Notes: generated by a model from the sequence alone, not told the origin. 64,000 nt of DNA from Sphingobium sp. AP49 (GCF_000281715.2 NZ_CP124576.1:1743501-1807500), one strand, 5' to 3'; positions 40,240 through 53,998 are shown, numbered from the stretch's first letter. A program made the numbers and translations.

Positions 40240-40298
40240 TTGACCTTCACGCCTCGCAGGAATAGGTGACCGGCCGTTTAACCCGCACCAGACGGGTT
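40240..40298 (+). promoter_or_regulatory. Candidate carA promoter and leader hairpin
   Basis: TTGACC at 40240-40245 and TAGGTG at 40263-40268 are 17 bases apart, a fair sigma-70 match at the -35 but weak at the -10. Downstream, AACCCG (40280-40285) and CGGGTT (40293-40298) can form a small hairpin in the leader. No pyrimidine-sensing motif is recognised. Confidence 0.4.
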
Positions 40299-40326
40299 CC
40301 CGCAAAAGCATAAAGGACCGCAGACC

Positions 40327-41505
40327 ATGGCTGACGCCAAGACCCTCATTGTGCCCAAAGGAGCGACAGGGGTCGTGGTTTTTGCCGATGGCGCCGCCGT
40401 CTTCGGTCGCGGCTTCGGCGCGGTCGGCGAAGCAGTTGGTGAACTCTGCTTCAATACCTCGATCACCGGCTATCAGGAGATCATGACCGATCCCTCCTAC
40501 GCCGGGCAGATCATCAATTTCACCTTCCCCCATATCGGCAATGTCGGCACCAATCTGGACGATGTTGAAGCCGCCTCGCCCCATGCGCTGGGCTGTATCG
40601 TTCGCCAGGACGTCACCGCCCCCAGCAATTTCCGCAATGTCGAACCGTTCGACCAGTGGATGAAGGAGCAGGGCCGCATCGGCCTCGCCGGTGTCGATAC
40701 CCGCGCGCTGACCCGCCTGATCCGCGAGAAGGGCGCGCCCAACGTCGTCATCGCCTATGATCCGGACGGCAATTTCGACATCGCCGCGCTCGCTGCCAAG
40801 GCGGCCGCCTGGCCGGGTCTTGAAGGCATGGACCTCGCCATCGAAGTCACGAGCAAGGAAAGCCGCCTGTGGAAGGATGGCATCTGGACCATCGGCCATG
40901 GCTATGGCCTGAATGAAGCGGGTGAGGAACGCCCCCATGTCGTCGCGATCGATTATGGCGCGAAGAATAATATCTTCCGCAATCTGGTGCAGGCCGGCGC
41001 GCGCGTGACCGTGCTGCCCGCCACCGCAACCTTCGACCAGATCAAGGCGCTCAATCCTGACGGCGTGTTCCTGTCGAACGGCCCTGGCGATCCGGCCGCG
41101 ACCGGCGACTATGCCGTGCCGGTGATCAGCCAGGTGTTGGCCGCCGACATCCCCGTCTTCGGTATCTGCCTGGGCCACCAGTTGCTGGGCCTAGCGGTGG
41201 GCGCCAAGACGATCAAGATGCATCAGGGCCATCGCGGCGCGAACCATCCGGTCAAGCGCCTGTCGGACGGTCTTGTCGAGATCACCAGCATGAATCATGG
41301 CTTCGCGGTCGATGTCGACACGCTGCCGGCCAATGCGCGCTCGACCCATATCTCGCTGTTCGACGGCAGCAATTGCGGCATCGAACTGACCGACAAGAAT
41401 GCCTTCTCGGTCCAGTATCACCCCGAAGCCTCGCCCGGCCCGCAGGACAGCTTCTACCTGTTCAAGAAGTTCGTCGACGGCCTCAAGGGCGCGGTCGCCG
41501 CGTGA
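40327..41505 (+). CDS. carA: Carbamoyl-phosphate synthase small subunit
   Basis: Glutaminase subunit that supplies ammonia to CarB for pyrimidine and arginine synthesis. The N-terminal interaction domain holds FNTSITGYQEIMTDPSYAGQ. The class I amidotransferase domain has the nucleophile Cys in FGICLGHQLLGLA and the catalytic His/Glu in VQYHPEASPGP. 392 residues. Its stop overlaps the GTG of rraB, so the small subunit is separated from carB by two other genes. Confidence 0.97.
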   Translation: MADAKTLIVPKGATGVVVFADGAAVFGRGFGAVGEAVGELCFNTSITGYQEIMTDPSYAGQIINFTFPHIGNVGTNLDDVEAASPHALGCIVRQDVTAPSNFRNVEPFDQWMKEQGRIGLAGVDTRALTRLIREKGAPNVVIAYDPDGNFDIAALAAKAAAWPGLEGMDLAIEVTSKESRLWKDGIWTIGHGYGLNEAGEERPHVVAIDYGAKNNIFRNLVQAGARVTVLPATATFDQIKALNPDGVFLSNGPGDPAATGDYAVPVISQVLAADIPVFGICLGHQLLGLAVGAKTIKMHQGHRGANHPVKRLSDGLVEITSMNHGFAVDVDTLPANARSTHISLFDGSNCGIELTDKNAFSVQYHPEASPGPQDSFYLFKKFVDGLKGAVAA

Positions 41506-41870
41506 GCCAGAACCTGCCCCCGGTTGACGAAGCGCGCCTTGCCGCAGAGTGGGAGGCGGACAGGCAAGTCCTCGCCAATCTCAAGCGCAATGGCGACGTC
41601 GCGCGTCTCGCGCGGCCCGTGGACGTCAGCTTCCGGGGCAGCGAGCAGGATTTCGAGCGCGTCCTGACCATCGCCAGCCAGTTCGGCTTCGTCGAACTGG
41701 ACCGCGAGGAAGATGAAGAAGGCGACCTGTTCCTGTTCCTGGAATGCGTGCAGCCGGTCGACGAAGCCTCGATCCGCGCGCTGACCAAGAAATGCCTCCA
41801 GATCGAAATCCTCTGCGGCGTCGAATATGACGGTTGGGGTTGTGAGGCGCAGGCGGGGGGCGTGCATTGA
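41502..41870 (+). CDS. rraB: RraB-like ribonuclease E inhibitor family protein
   Basis: A 122-residue protein with the RraB pattern: an N-terminal DRQVLANLKRNGD segment, a ferredoxin-like middle with acidic stretch LDREEDEEGDLF, and the hallmark ending EYDGWGCEAQ. RraB binds RNase E and alters which RNAs it cuts in E. coli. GTG start overlaps the carA stop, and its own stop overlaps the next gene, so it is embedded in the car operon. Activity on this organism's RNase is inferred from family only. Confidence 0.85.
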   Translation: MSQNLPPVDEARLAAEWEADRQVLANLKRNGDVARLARPVDVSFRGSEQDFERVLTIASQFGFVELDREEDEEGDLFLFLECVQPVDEASIRALTKKCLQIEILCGVEYDGWGCEAQAGGVH

Positions 41871-42468
41871 TGGACTATGATGATTTTGCCGAGCGATTTT
41901 TAATCGCCCTTCACTTTGAGACCGAAACGTCGCCCAAACAATATTTTCGCGCTGGCGAACTGATTGAAAAATATGCTCTGAAGCCGCGATCCAATTGGAT
42001 CAGTCGCATTGCTGACGATTGGGAAGGTTCTTATTTCAGGGACGTTTCCAAAGTTCTAAATGGTTACGATGATTGGAGTTTCCGGATTTCGGCTGGCGGA
42101 TCGCGTAAGGTTGAATCGGAGTTTTCAGACCTAGAAGAAATTCGCGAGTTCCTCGATGTCGCGAGAACGAACGTGGTTGATAGCACAACGTGGACTGGGC
42201 TTCCTTCGCAATTTGTTCTCAACGAGGAACGAAAGGCGGAGTTGTCAACGCTGCTGACTAAGGCTGAACGTGATTTAGACGATTTAGGCGCAGGCAATAG
42301 CGAAAAGGCTATGGCTCGAGCTTACATTGTCGCGGCCAAAGTCCTGGCCGATGCTCCCGAGCCTCCAGTGGATATTATTTGGGATATAATTGGACGCGCC
42401 AATAATCTCTCGGGAATTGCTTCTCTTTTCGTTTCGATAATTGCACTCTTTCAAACGGCTATACACTG

Positions 42469-42469
<1 letters not shown>
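41870..42469 (+). CDS. AT-rich orphan gene inside the car operon
   Basis: A 199-residue protein of unknown family, starting at the ATG that overlaps the rraB stop (TGATG) and ending where carB starts (TGATG). Its base composition is strikingly lower in GC than carA, rraB and carB, and codon use is correspondingly different, pointing to horizontal acquisition. The first two thirds are soluble, acidic and helical, with an aromatic-rich [19 protein letters not shown] stretch. The last 20 residues are hydrophobic ([19 protein letters not shown]), suggesting a C-terminal membrane anchor. Perfect coupling at both ends means it must be expressed with pyrimidine genes. No function can be assigned. 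Confidence 0.7.
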
Positions 42470-45804
<3,335 letters not shown>

Positions 45805-45885
45805 TCCCCTTCACCAGGAAGCATGCTGCGGGTGGCGCCACGTAGGTCGCCGCCAAAGGGAAGTTTTGACGAAGGATTTGCAATA

Positions 45886-46362
45886 ATGGCGACCGTCGAA
45901 AAGATGCCGATGCTGCAGATGGGCTATGACAAGCTCATGACGCAGCTCCGCGACCTCAAGGCCGAACGGCCGTTGATCGTGGACGCCATCGAAGAAGCAC
46001 GCGCGCACGGCGATTTGTCGGAAAATGCCGAATATCATGCGGCCAAGGAGCGCCAAGGCCAGGTCGAAGCGACCATTTCGGACCTGGAAGACAAGCTGTC
46101 GCGCGCCCAGATCATCGATCCCAAGAGCCTGTCGGGCGACAAGATCGTGTTCGGGGCGACCGTGACCCTGCTCGATGAGGACGACAAGCCGATCCAGTAT
46201 CAGATCGTCGGTCAGGCCGAGGCGGACGCCAAGGCCGGCATGATCAGCTATAACAGCCCGCTGGGCCGTGCGCTGATCGGCCGTCAGGTCGGCGAAGAGG
46301 TCGAAGTGTCGGTCCCGTCGGGCGACAAATTCTACCTGGTCGACAAGATCGCGTTCATCTGA
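45886..46362 (+). CDS. greA: Transcription elongation factor GreA
   Basis: Rescues backtracked RNA polymerase by stimulating transcript cleavage. The N-terminal coiled coil carries the acidic tip in [20 protein letters not shown], and the C-terminal FKBP-like domain has [19 protein letters not shown]. 158 residues. The ATG at 45886 follows GAAGGA. It lies directly after carB, as in many proteobacteria. Confidence 0.97.
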   Translation: MATVEKMPMLQMGYDKLMTQLRDLKAERPLIVDAIEEARAHGDLSENAEYHAAKERQGQVEATISDLEDKLSRAQIIDPKSLSGDKIVFGATVTLLDEDDKPIQYQIVGQAEADAKAGMISYNSPLGRALIGRQVGEEVEVSVPSGDKFYLVDKIAFI

Positions 46363-46366
46363 TCCC

Positions 46367-47026
46367 GTGAAACTGCCGGCTGGAAACATGACGAACGGGA
46401 TCGCTGCGGTCACGTTCGTTCTGTTCCTTTTGCTGCTGCTGACGGGGCAGGTGGACAATGCCGCCCTGATCGGCGGCTTCATTCCCGCCCGTCTTGGCAA
46501 TCCGCAATTGCTCGACGGCTTGGCGGCTGTCCCCGCATGGCTGACGCCGATCAGTTGCACGCTGATCCATGCCGGCTGGCTGCATGTCGGTTTCAATCTG
46601 CTGATGCTGATCTTCTGCGGGCGGCAGGTCGAACAGGTGCTGGGCAAGATGGGCACGCTGCTGCTTTATGTCGCGGGTGCCTATGGTGCGACACTGGTGC
46701 AATGGGCGATCGATCCTGCGTCGACCAATCCCATGGTCGGAGCCAGCGGCGCGATTTCCGCGATCATCGCAACCTATGCCCTGCTCTACAGCCAGCAGCA
46801 GGTCCGTCGTATCGGTCCCTTTTCGGCCAATATGGTGCGGATATTGTGGCTGGCGGCGGGCTGGATCGTGATCCAGCTGATGATCGGCCTGGCGACGGCC
46901 GGCGGATTGGAAGGGATTGGCCAGATCGCGGTGGCCGCACATATTGGCGGCTTTCTGACGGGGCTGATTTTGACGCGCCCCTTGCTGCGCTGGCGCTTTC
47001 GTAAAAGGCCCCATCCAGTTCCCTGA
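46367..47026 (+). CDS. Rhomboid family intramembrane serine protease
   Basis: A 219-residue protein with about six membrane helices. The catalytic Ser127 sits in GASGAISAI and the partner His192 in AAHIGGFLTG; the upstream HAGWLHVGFNLLML block supplies the conserved His and Asn. It should cut membrane protein substrates within the bilayer. GTG start 5 bases after the greA stop suggests co-transcription. Substrates are unknown. Confidence 0.9.
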   Translation: MKLPAGNMTNGIAAVTFVLFLLLLLTGQVDNAALIGGFIPARLGNPQLLDGLAAVPAWLTPISCTLIHAGWLHVGFNLLMLIFCGRQVEQVLGKMGTLLLYVAGAYGATLVQWAIDPASTNPMVGASGAISAIIATYALLYSQQQVRRIGPFSANMVRILWLAAGWIVIQLMIGLATAGGLEGIGQIAVAAHIGGFLTGLILTRPLLRWRFRKRPHPVP

Positions 47027-47086
47027 TATGGCGCCGTCCGGGCGAACCCGGGCCTATGCCGGGGTTCGCCCGAAAAGGGGGCAGGC

Positions 47087-47311
47087 TTATTGGGCCGCAG
47101 GCAGTTCCGGCTCCAGCAGGCGATGCAGGTGCACGATCACATAGCGCATTTCAGCGTCATCGACGGTGCGCTGCGCTGCGCCGCGCCAGGCCTTCTCGGC
47201 CGAGGCGTAATCGGGATAGACGCCGACCAGATCGACCTTGCTCAGGTCCTGAAATTCCAGCGTCTGCGGGTTGGTTACGCGGCCGCCCATCACCAGATGC
47301 ATCTTGCTCAT
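47087..47311 (-). CDS. DUF4170 family small protein
   Basis: A 74-residue cytosolic protein. The pattern MHLVMGGRV, VGVYPDYASAEKAWRGAAQRTVDDAEMRY and VHLHRLLEP fits DUF4170, a small alphaproteobacterial family of unknown role. It is transcribed on the minus strand towards the rhomboid gene. A GGAG-like site precedes the ATG. Confidence 0.8.
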   Translation of the reverse strand: MSKMHLVMGGRVTNPQTLEFQDLSKVDLVGVYPDYASAEKAWRGAAQRTVDDAEMRYVIVHLHRLLEPELPAAQ

Positions 47312-47415
47312 GGCGTTCTATATTCTCCTTTGGCTGATCGCGGTGCCTTAGCATCGTCCCCACGATCCGCCAAGGAAAGCGATCCCGGCGTCGATTGCGT
47401 TTGCGGCAATCGCGA

Positions 47416-48057
47416 TTAGCTTTTCGGCAATCGCGCCTTGATCGCTTCGCCCAGCGCTTCGACCCGCGCTGCGACCAATGCGACGACATCGTCAGCCAGC
47501 TTGGATGCCTTGCCGCCAATATCCGCCGATGCCGCAGCGTCACGGGCCGCGGCGATGGTTTCGCTACCGCTCTCCCGGGCGCTGACCAAGGTGTGGCCCG
47601 CACTTTCGCGGGCGCCCTGCAAAGCTTCGCCCGCGGTTTCGCGGGCGGATGCCAGTGCATCGCCAGCATTATGACGGATCGAATCAGCGCTTTCAGCGGC
47701 GGCGGCGCGGGCGGTCGCTGCGGCTTCCAGGACGCGGGCGCCAGCCGTCACGGCCAAGCCTGGCAGGGCCTTCATCGCCTTGCGGCTCTTGGGAAACATC
47801 CAGGCGATCACCGCGCCAGCGGCGACGGCACCTGCCACGACGGCGACCGGATGCTCCTGGACGATCTCGTTGGCGCGGGTCGCGACCCGCTGGGTGCGAT
47901 CGCGTGCGTCGCTATAGGCGTCACTAGCCTTGTCGCGGCCGGTTTGCAGCAGTTCGCCCGCCTTGTCGGTGCTATCCTTGATCCGGCCGGTCGCGGTGCC
48001 GGCGACGTCATTTGCCGCTTCGCGGACGCGGGTCAGTTGGGCGCGGATGTCAGCCAT
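47416..48057 (-). CDS. YqjD/DUF883-like membrane-anchored protein
   Basis: A 213-residue protein with a long helical N-terminal part rich in Ala, Arg and Asp, a central glycine-rich transmembrane segment (EHPVAVVAGAVAAGAVIAWMFP), and an Ala-rich coiled tail with repeats like SARETAGEALQGARESAGHT. YqjD-type proteins of E. coli anchor ribosomes to the membrane in stationary phase; whether this one does is unknown. The ATG at 48057 follows GGAG by 7 bases. It overlaps the upstream gene of the cluster by 8 bases. Confidence 0.72.
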   Translation of the reverse strand: MADIRAQLTRVREAANDVAGTATGRIKDSTDKAGELLQTGRDKASDAYSDARDRTQRVATRANEIVQEHPVAVVAGAVAAGAVIAWMFPKSRKAMKALPGLAVTAGARVLEAAATARAAAAESADSIRHNAGDALASARETAGEALQGARESAGHTLVSARESGSETIAAARDAAASADIGGKASKLADDVVALVAARVEALGEAIKARLPKS

Positions 48058-48373
48058 CGTCAATCTCCGAATTTTCCGTTTTACGGTCCCTCAGTCGAAC
48101 GTACAGCCGTCCGAAAAGTGCCGTGAGGGGGCGGCGAAACAGGAATAGAACAAGGCCGGTTGCGGCAGCGCCGGTGGCGACGGGGCGCTGTTGCACCTTC
48201 GCGCCAACATAGGCGATGCCGTCGAGCGCTGTCGCCGTCACTTTCGCCTCGGCGTCGGCCTTGAGCCGGGCAGGGGCAATGCGGGCCCTGGCATCGGCCA
48301 GGCTGGTCAGGGCCTGGGTACGTAGCGCCAACGCCTGCTCGGTCGCCGCGCGATAGGCCTGTTCGCGGCTCAC
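48050..48373 (-). CDS. DUF3618-like small membrane protein
   Basis: A 107-residue protein: an N-terminal helical part (SREQAYRAATEQALALRTQAL, DARARIAPARLKADAEAKV) resembling DUF3618, then a hydrophobic segment RPVATGAAATGLVLFLFRRP and a charged tail ending in Asp/Asp. The GTG at 48373 overlaps the stop of the YqjE-like gene. It is one part of a four-gene envelope cluster. Family assignment is tentative. Confidence 0.68.
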   Translation of the reverse strand: MSREQAYRAATEQALALRTQALTSLADARARIAPARLKADAEAKVTATALDGIAYVGAKVQQRPVATGAAATGLVLFLFRRPLTALFGRLYVRLRDRKTENSEIDDG

Positions 48374-48744
48374 GGCTTGATCGCCTCCAGCATATGGCCG
48401 ATCTGCCCCTTGGCCAGCAGCAGCAGCAGGATGGCGATCAGCACGGCGCTGCCAAATACCGCGAGCGCTGCCCATAGCGCGCCGATCATCGGCGCAAGTG
48501 CAATCACCAGGCCCACCAGCAGGGCAACGATCGCAGCAAACAGCAGCATGAGGGCGACAACGCCCAATATCGCGGCATTGCGCACGCCCGCGCCAACAAT
48601 GCCGGCGCGCAGTTTCTGGCGCTCGACCTCTGCCTGCGCATAGGCGCGGCCGTCGGCGTAGAGGCGGGTGAATGTCGCGCGGACAGACTCCTCGTCGCCC
48701 TCGGCCTGCGGCGTTGCCACCGTTTCCGCTGGTTCCTGCGTCAA
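48370..48744 (-). CDS. YqjE-like (phage holin 3_6 superfamily) membrane protein
   Basis: A 124-residue protein with two transmembrane helices (about 55-80 and 85-112) and an acidic N-terminus. It matches the family often labelled phage holin family protein, but the neighbours are YqjD-type genes, so it is a chromosomal envelope protein, not a phage lysis gene. ATG at 48744; stop overlaps the DUF3618-like gene. Confidence 0.78.
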   Translation of the reverse strand: MTQEPAETVATPQAEGDEESVRATFTRLYADGRAYAQAEVERQKLRAGIVGAGVRNAAILGVVALMLLFAAIVALLVGLVIALAPMIGALWAALAVFGSAVLIAILLLLLAKGQIGHMLEAIKP

Positions 48745-48809
48745 TTGCCCCTCCGCCCCGACATTCGGGGCCTGCGGTTAGCCGTCACTATAGTCCTGCT
48801 TTGCGTCAA

Positions 48810-49418
48810 TCAGGCGTCGCTATCGGACGATCCCTTGGCAAGGCGCATCAGCACGAAGCCGACCACCGCCGCAGCACCGATCGCGACGGCAGGGCTCTTG
48901 CGCACGAAGTCGCGGGCCTCGGTCATCAGCTGGTCGACATCCTTGCTGTCCAGCGTGTCTGCAGCACTGGCCACCGATTCTGCCGCTTGGCGGGCATAAT
49001 CACCATATTGGGGGCCCAGCTTCGCGTCGACGGTTCCGGCGGTGTCGGCAATCAGCTTCGACAGGCTCTGCATCGCCGATCCCGTCTTGTCCTTGGCGGA
49101 CGCCGCGGCCGACTTGGCGGTCTTGCCTGCGGTTTCCTTGAGCGGGTCGATATGGGCCTTCCAGTCGACCGAATTGATCTTGTCGGTGGCTGCCTTGGCA
49201 GCCTTCTCGGCCTGGGCCTTGAGCGGCGCGATCTGCGCCGACCAGCCATGAGCGGTGCCATTGCCCGGCTTGGCGGCCTTGGTCGGGGCCTTGCGGGTCG
49301 CGGCCTTCTTCACGGGGGCAGCCTTGACAGCCGTCGTCGTGACCTTCGCCGGCTTCGCTTTGGCAACCGTGGCCTTCTTCGCGCGCTTGACGGGCGGGGT
49401 TTCCGGTGTGTCGACCAT
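48810..49418 (-). CDS. YqjD-like protein with Lys/Ala-rich N-terminus
   Basis: A 202-residue protein in three parts. Residues 1-50 are rich in Lys, Ala, Pro and Thr, like a histone H1-type tail. Residues 60-165 are helical with repeated Ala/Lys/Asp heptads (SVDWKAHIDPLKETAGKTAK). Residues 178-195 are a C-terminal transmembrane segment (AVAIGAAAVVGFVLMRL) typical of ElaB/YqjD proteins. The basic tail could contact nucleic acid or ribosomes. It heads the four-gene cluster, 65 bases upstream of the YqjE-like gene. Confidence 0.75.
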   Translation of the reverse strand: MVDTPETPPVKRAKKATVAKAKPAKVTTTAVKAAPVKKAATRKAPTKAAKPGNGTAHGWSAQIAPLKAQAEKAAKAATDKINSVDWKAHIDPLKETAGKTAKSAAASAKDKTGSAMQSLSKLIADTAGTVDAKLGPQYGDYARQAAESVASAADTLDSKDVDQLMTEARDFVRKSPAVAIGAAAVVGFVLMRLAKGSSDSDA

Positions 49419-49481
49419 TATCCTATGTCTCCCTTAAGCTCACCAGCATCGGCCCGCGAGCGGCGGGCGCCTCATGTTCCT

Positions 49482-49507
49482 AATGCTTGGCGACGGCGCA
49501 CAGTTCC
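49482..49507 (-). promoter_or_regulatory. Possible EcfG-type stress promoter
   Basis: On the minus strand GGAAC (49507-49503) is followed after 17 bases by CATT (49485-49482), one base away from the alphaproteobacterial general-stress consensus GGAAC-N16/17-CGTT. It lies 64 bases upstream of the YqjD-like gene, whose relatives are stationary-phase proteins. Single-site evidence only. Confidence 0.3.
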
Positions 49508-49635
49508 GTTGCCGTTACTATTTTGAGCATCGGCATTTTTTGACCTGTGGCAAGTCCCCGCATTGCCAAGCTGGAGGCTGCTGGCTAAGCGGGGCGCCGA
49601 AAAGGCCGCCCGGCGTGCGTCCGGGGCCGGATTAG

Positions 49636-50919
<1,284 letters not shown>

Positions 50920-50942
50920 TCCACGGCTAATTTCCAATTAGA

Positions 50943-50991
50943 GATTCGGCTGGTCGCATCGGGTATGTTTTTGCTTGCGACCCGCCGAATC
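50943..50991. promoter_or_regulatory. Large interrupted inverted repeat between eno and ftsB
   Basis: GATTCGGC tg GTCGCA (50943-50958) pairs with TGCGAC cc GCCGAATC (50976-50991): 14 of 16 positions, 17-base loop containing a T run. It could be the eno terminator, a structured leader for ftsB or an operator. Confidence 0.5.
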
Positions 50992-51009
50992 CTGTGATTC
51001 AAGCAGTCC

Positions 51010-51321
51010 ATGGCGCATATCGCGAAGCTTCGTCTGTTGTTGATGTCGGCCCTTGGTCCGGCAATCGCGGTGCTATTGCTCCTGTTCTTTGCTGGCTATG
51101 TGGTGCTTGGCTCCAATGGCGTGCTCGCTTGGGGCGATTATTCGCGCCAGTTGCGCGATGCCAAAGCGGAACTGAAGATCGTCCAGCTTCATCGCAACGA
51201 ACTGCGTAACCGGGTCGACCTGCTCAATCCGCGCCGTGTCGATCCCGATCTTTCCGACGAATTGATCCGCCGCCAGTTGGGCGTCATCCATCATGACGAA
51301 GTGATTGTTCCGTTGAACTGA
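51010..51321 (+). CDS. ftsB: Septum formation initiator FtsB
   Basis: A 103-residue bitopic cell-division protein. One transmembrane helix (about 10-32) is followed by a periplasmic coiled coil (RQLRDAKAELKIVQLHRNELRNRV) and a short C-terminal globular part with DLSDELIRRQLGVIHHDEVIV. It links FtsL and FtsQ in the divisome. Position between eno and pdhA is typical. Confidence 0.9.
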   Translation: MAHIAKLRLLLMSALGPAIAVLLLLFFAGYVVLGSNGVLAWGDYSRQLRDAKAELKIVQLHRNELRNRVDLLNPRRVDPDLSDELIRRQLGVIHHDEVIVPLN

Positions 51322-51372
51322 TCGCTTCCTCGTTGGGGTGCACTTTCCATTTATTCGGCAGAAACGAGTTGC

Positions 51373-51389
51373 GGCAACATTTTGTTGCC
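51373..51389. promoter_or_regulatory. Small inverted repeat after ftsB
   Basis: GGCAACA TTT TGTTGCC, a perfect 7-base stem with 3-base loop 51 bases after ftsB. No U tract follows, so an operator is as likely as a terminator. Confidence 0.4.
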
Positions 51390-51481
51390 AGGCGGTCGCA
51401 TGCTGTTTTCGACAGCGTTGTCATTGGGTGTCGATTTTCCGCGCGAGCCATTCATTATGCCGGGATTCCGTGGGGTCCGCC

Positions 51482-51498
51482 GTTGCAATCTTTGCAAC
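51482..51498. promoter_or_regulatory. Perfect palindrome upstream of pdhA
   Basis: GTTGCAATCTTTGCAAC is a 7-3-7 inverted repeat ending 53 bases before the pdhA start. Its TTGCAA-N3-TTGCAA core recurs with one change in the nuo leader (7650-7664). It is a candidate operator for the pyruvate dehydrogenase genes. Confidence 0.5.
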
Positions 51499-51551
51499 TC
51501 TGACGCATATCGGGCTTCCTTCCATCCTACCCACGCAAAAGGATAATAGCC

Positions 51552-52625
51552 TTGGCGAAACCAACCACGCCGCGCGCTGCAAGCGCAAAGGCAAAGGCCG
51601 CAGAGCCTGCCGGTGCGGACCACAACCGTCCCCGCCCTGAAACGCCTACGGACTACAAGGCCAGCAAGGAAGAGCTGCTGGAATTCTATCGGCAGATGGT
51701 GTTGATCCGCCGCTTCGAGGAAAAGGCCGGCCAGCTTTATGGTCTGGGCTTCATCGGCGGCTTTTGCCATCTCTATATCGGTCAGGAAGCAGTCGCAGTC
51801 GGTATCCAGTCGGCGCTCAAGCCTGGCAAGGATAGCGTCATCACCGGCTATCGCGACCATGGTCACATGCTGGCCTATGGTATCGATCCCAAGGTCATCA
51901 TGGCCGAACTGACCGGCCGTGAAGCGGGTATCTCGCGCGGCAAGGGCGGTTCGATGCACATGTTCAGCGTCGAACATAAATTCTTCGGCGGTCATGGTAT
52001 CGTCGGCGCGCAGGTGTCGCTGGGCGCTGGTCTGGGCTTCGCGCACAAATATAATGGCGATGGCGGCGTGTGCGTTGCCTATTTCGGCGACGGCGCGGCC
52101 AACCAGGGCCAGGTCTATGAATCGTTCAACATGGCCGAACTGTGGAAGCTGCCGATCATCTTCGTGATCGAAAACAACCAGTACGCCATGGGCACCAGCG
52201 TCAACCGCGCATCGTCGGAAGACCAGCTCTATCGTCGTGGCGAAAGCTTCCGTATCCCCGGCATCCAGGTCGACGGCATGGACGTTCTGGCCGTGCGTGG
52301 CGCGACCGAAGAAGCGCTCAAGTGGGTGCAGGAAGGCAATGGTCCGATCCTGCTGGAAATGAAGACCTACCGTTATCGCGGCCATTCCATGTCCGATCCG
52401 GCCAAGTACCGCTCGCGCGAGGAAGTGCAGGCGATGCGCGACAAGTCCGACCCGATCGAGGGCGTGAAGAAATATCTGATCGAAGCCGGCGTCAGCGAAG
52501 ACGAGATCAAGGTGATCGACCAGGATATCCGCAAGGTCGTGGCGGAAGCCGCCGACTTCGCCGAAACCTCGCCCGAACCGGAACTGGCTGAACTCTATAC
52601 CGACGTGTTGGTGGAGCAATATTAA
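51552..52625 (+). CDS. pdhA: Pyruvate dehydrogenase E1 alpha subunit
   Basis: Thiamine-diphosphate-dependent decarboxylation of pyruvate, first step of the PDH complex. 357 residues. The TPP/Mg motif is GDGAANQGQ...NNQYAMGT, and the phosphorylation-loop type segment [19 protein letters not shown] is present. The N-terminal 35 residues are an Ala/Lys/Pro-rich extension. TTG start after AAAGGA. Forms a heterotetramer with the next gene's product. Confidence 0.96.
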   Translation: MAKPTTPRAASAKAKAAEPAGADHNRPRPETPTDYKASKEELLEFYRQMVLIRRFEEKAGQLYGLGFIGGFCHLYIGQEAVAVGIQSALKPGKDSVITGYRDHGHMLAYGIDPKVIMAELTGREAGISRGKGGSMHMFSVEHKFFGGHGIVGAQVSLGAGLGFAHKYNGDGGVCVAYFGDGAANQGQVYESFNMAELWKLPIIFVIENNQYAMGTSVNRASSEDQLYRRGESFRIPGIQVDGMDVLAVRGATEEALKWVQEGNGPILLEMKTYRYRGHSMSDPAKYRSREEVQAMRDKSDPIEGVKKYLIEAGVSEDEIKVIDQDIRKVVAEAADFAETSPEPELAELYTDVLVEQY

Positions 52626-53998
52626 TGGGTATCGAAATCAAGATGCCGGCGCTCTCGCCGACGATGGAAGAGGGCACGCTGGCCAAGTGGCTGGTGAAGG
52701 AAGGCGATGAAGTGAAGTCTGGCGACATCCTCGCCGAGATCGAGACCGACAAGGCGACGATGGAATTCGAGGCCGTGGACGAGGGCAAGATCGGTCAGAT
52801 CGTGATTGCCGAAGGCACCGAAGGCGTGAAGGTCGGCACCGTCATCGCCACGATGGCGGGCGAGGGCGGCGAAGCGGTGCCTGCTCCTGCCGCCGCACCG
52901 GCTGCCGAAGCGCCCAAGGCCGAGGAAGCGCCGAAGAAGGCCGAAAGTGGCACGGCCAAGCTGGCGTCGGAAGCCAGGGCGAGCGTGCAGGATCCGGACC
53001 TCCCGGCTGGCACAGAGTTCGTCAAGACGACCGTGCGCGAAGCGCTGCGTGACGCCATGGCGGAAGAAATGCGCAAGGACGAGCGCGTTTTCGTGATGGG
53101 CGAGGAAGTCGCCGAGTATCAGGGCGCCTATAAGGTGACTCAGGGCCTGCTCGACGAATTTGGCGCCAAGCGCGTCATCGACACGCCGATCACCGAATAT
53201 GGCTTCGCTGGCATCGGCGCGGGCGCGGCCATGGGTGGCCTGCGTCCGGTCATCGAGTTCATGACGTTCAATTTCGCCATGCAGGCGATTGATCACATCA
53301 TCAACTCGGCGGCGAAGACCAACTACATGTCCGGCGGCCAGATGCGCTGCCCGATCGTGTTCCGTGGTCCCAACGGCGCGGCCAGCCGCGTCGGCGCGCA
53401 GCACAGCCAGAATTACGGTCCCTGGTATGCGGCCGTCCCCGGTCTGATCGTCATCGCGCCCTATGACGCGGCGGACGCCAAGGGCCTGCTGAAGGCTGCG
53501 ATCCGCTCGACCGACCCGGTCGTGTTCCTGGAGAATGAGCTTCTCTATGGTCGCAGCTTCGACGTGCCCAAGGTGGAGGACTATGTCCTGCCGATCGGCA
53601 AGGCGCGCATCATGCGTGCCGGCGCGGACGTCACCCTGGTCAGCTATTCGATCGGCGTGGGCCTGGCGCTCGACGCGGCCGAACAACTGGCGGCCGAAGG
53701 TATCGACGCGGAAGTGATCGATCTGCGCACGTTGCGTCCGCTCGACACCGAGACGGTGCTGAAGAGCCTGAAGAAGACCAATCGTCTCGTCGTGGTGGAA
53801 GAAGGCTGGCCGACCTGCTCGATCGCGTCGGAAATCGCGGCTGTCGTGATGGAAAAGGGTTTTGACGACCTTGATGCCCCGGTCCTGCGCGTCACGAACG
53901 AGGATGTGCCGCTGCCTTATGCCGCCAATCTCGAAAAGCTGGCGTTGATCGACGCGGCCCGCGTCGTCGCTGCGGCCAAGAAGGTCTGCTACAAGTAA
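52625..53998 (+). CDS. pdhB: Pyruvate dehydrogenase E1 beta subunit with lipoyl domain
   Basis: A 457-residue fusion. Residues 1-78 form a lipoyl domain with Lys43 in [12 protein letters not shown], followed by an Ala/Pro/Glu-rich flexible linker (80-125), and then the E1 beta body with [17 protein letters not shown] and [21 protein letters not shown] lipoyl domain on E1 beta is a known alphaproteobacterial feature. Starts in the pdhA stop. No pdhC or lpd follows: a terminator and Tad genes come next, so E2 and E3 are encoded elsewhere. Confidence 0.96.
   Translation: MGIEIKMPALSPTMEEGTLAKWLVKEGDEVKSGDILAEIETDKATMEFEAVDEGKIGQIVIAEGTEGVKVGTVIATMAGEGGEAVPAPAAAPAAEAPKAEEAPKKAESGTAKLASEARASVQDPDLPAGTEFVKTTVREALRDAMAEEMRKDERVFVMGEEVAEYQGAYKVTQGLLDEFGAKRVIDTPITEYGFAGIGAGAAMGGLRPVIEFMTFNFAMQAIDHIINSAAKTNYMSGGQMRCPIVFRGPNGAASRVGAQHSQNYGPWYAAVPGLIVIAPYDAADAKGLLKAAIRSTDPVVFLENELLYGRSFDVPKVEDYVLPIGKARIMRAGADVTLVSYSIGVGLALDAAEQLAAEGIDAEVIDLRTLRPLDTETVLKSLKKTNRLVVVEEGWPTCSIASEIAAVVMEKGFDDLDAPVLRVTNEDVPLPYAANLEKLALIDAARVVAAAKKVCYK

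Noticed and set aside
48370..48744. Prophage remnant suggested by a phage holin family match
   Set aside because: The protein is YqjE-like and sits with YqjD-type genes; there is no other phage gene nearby.
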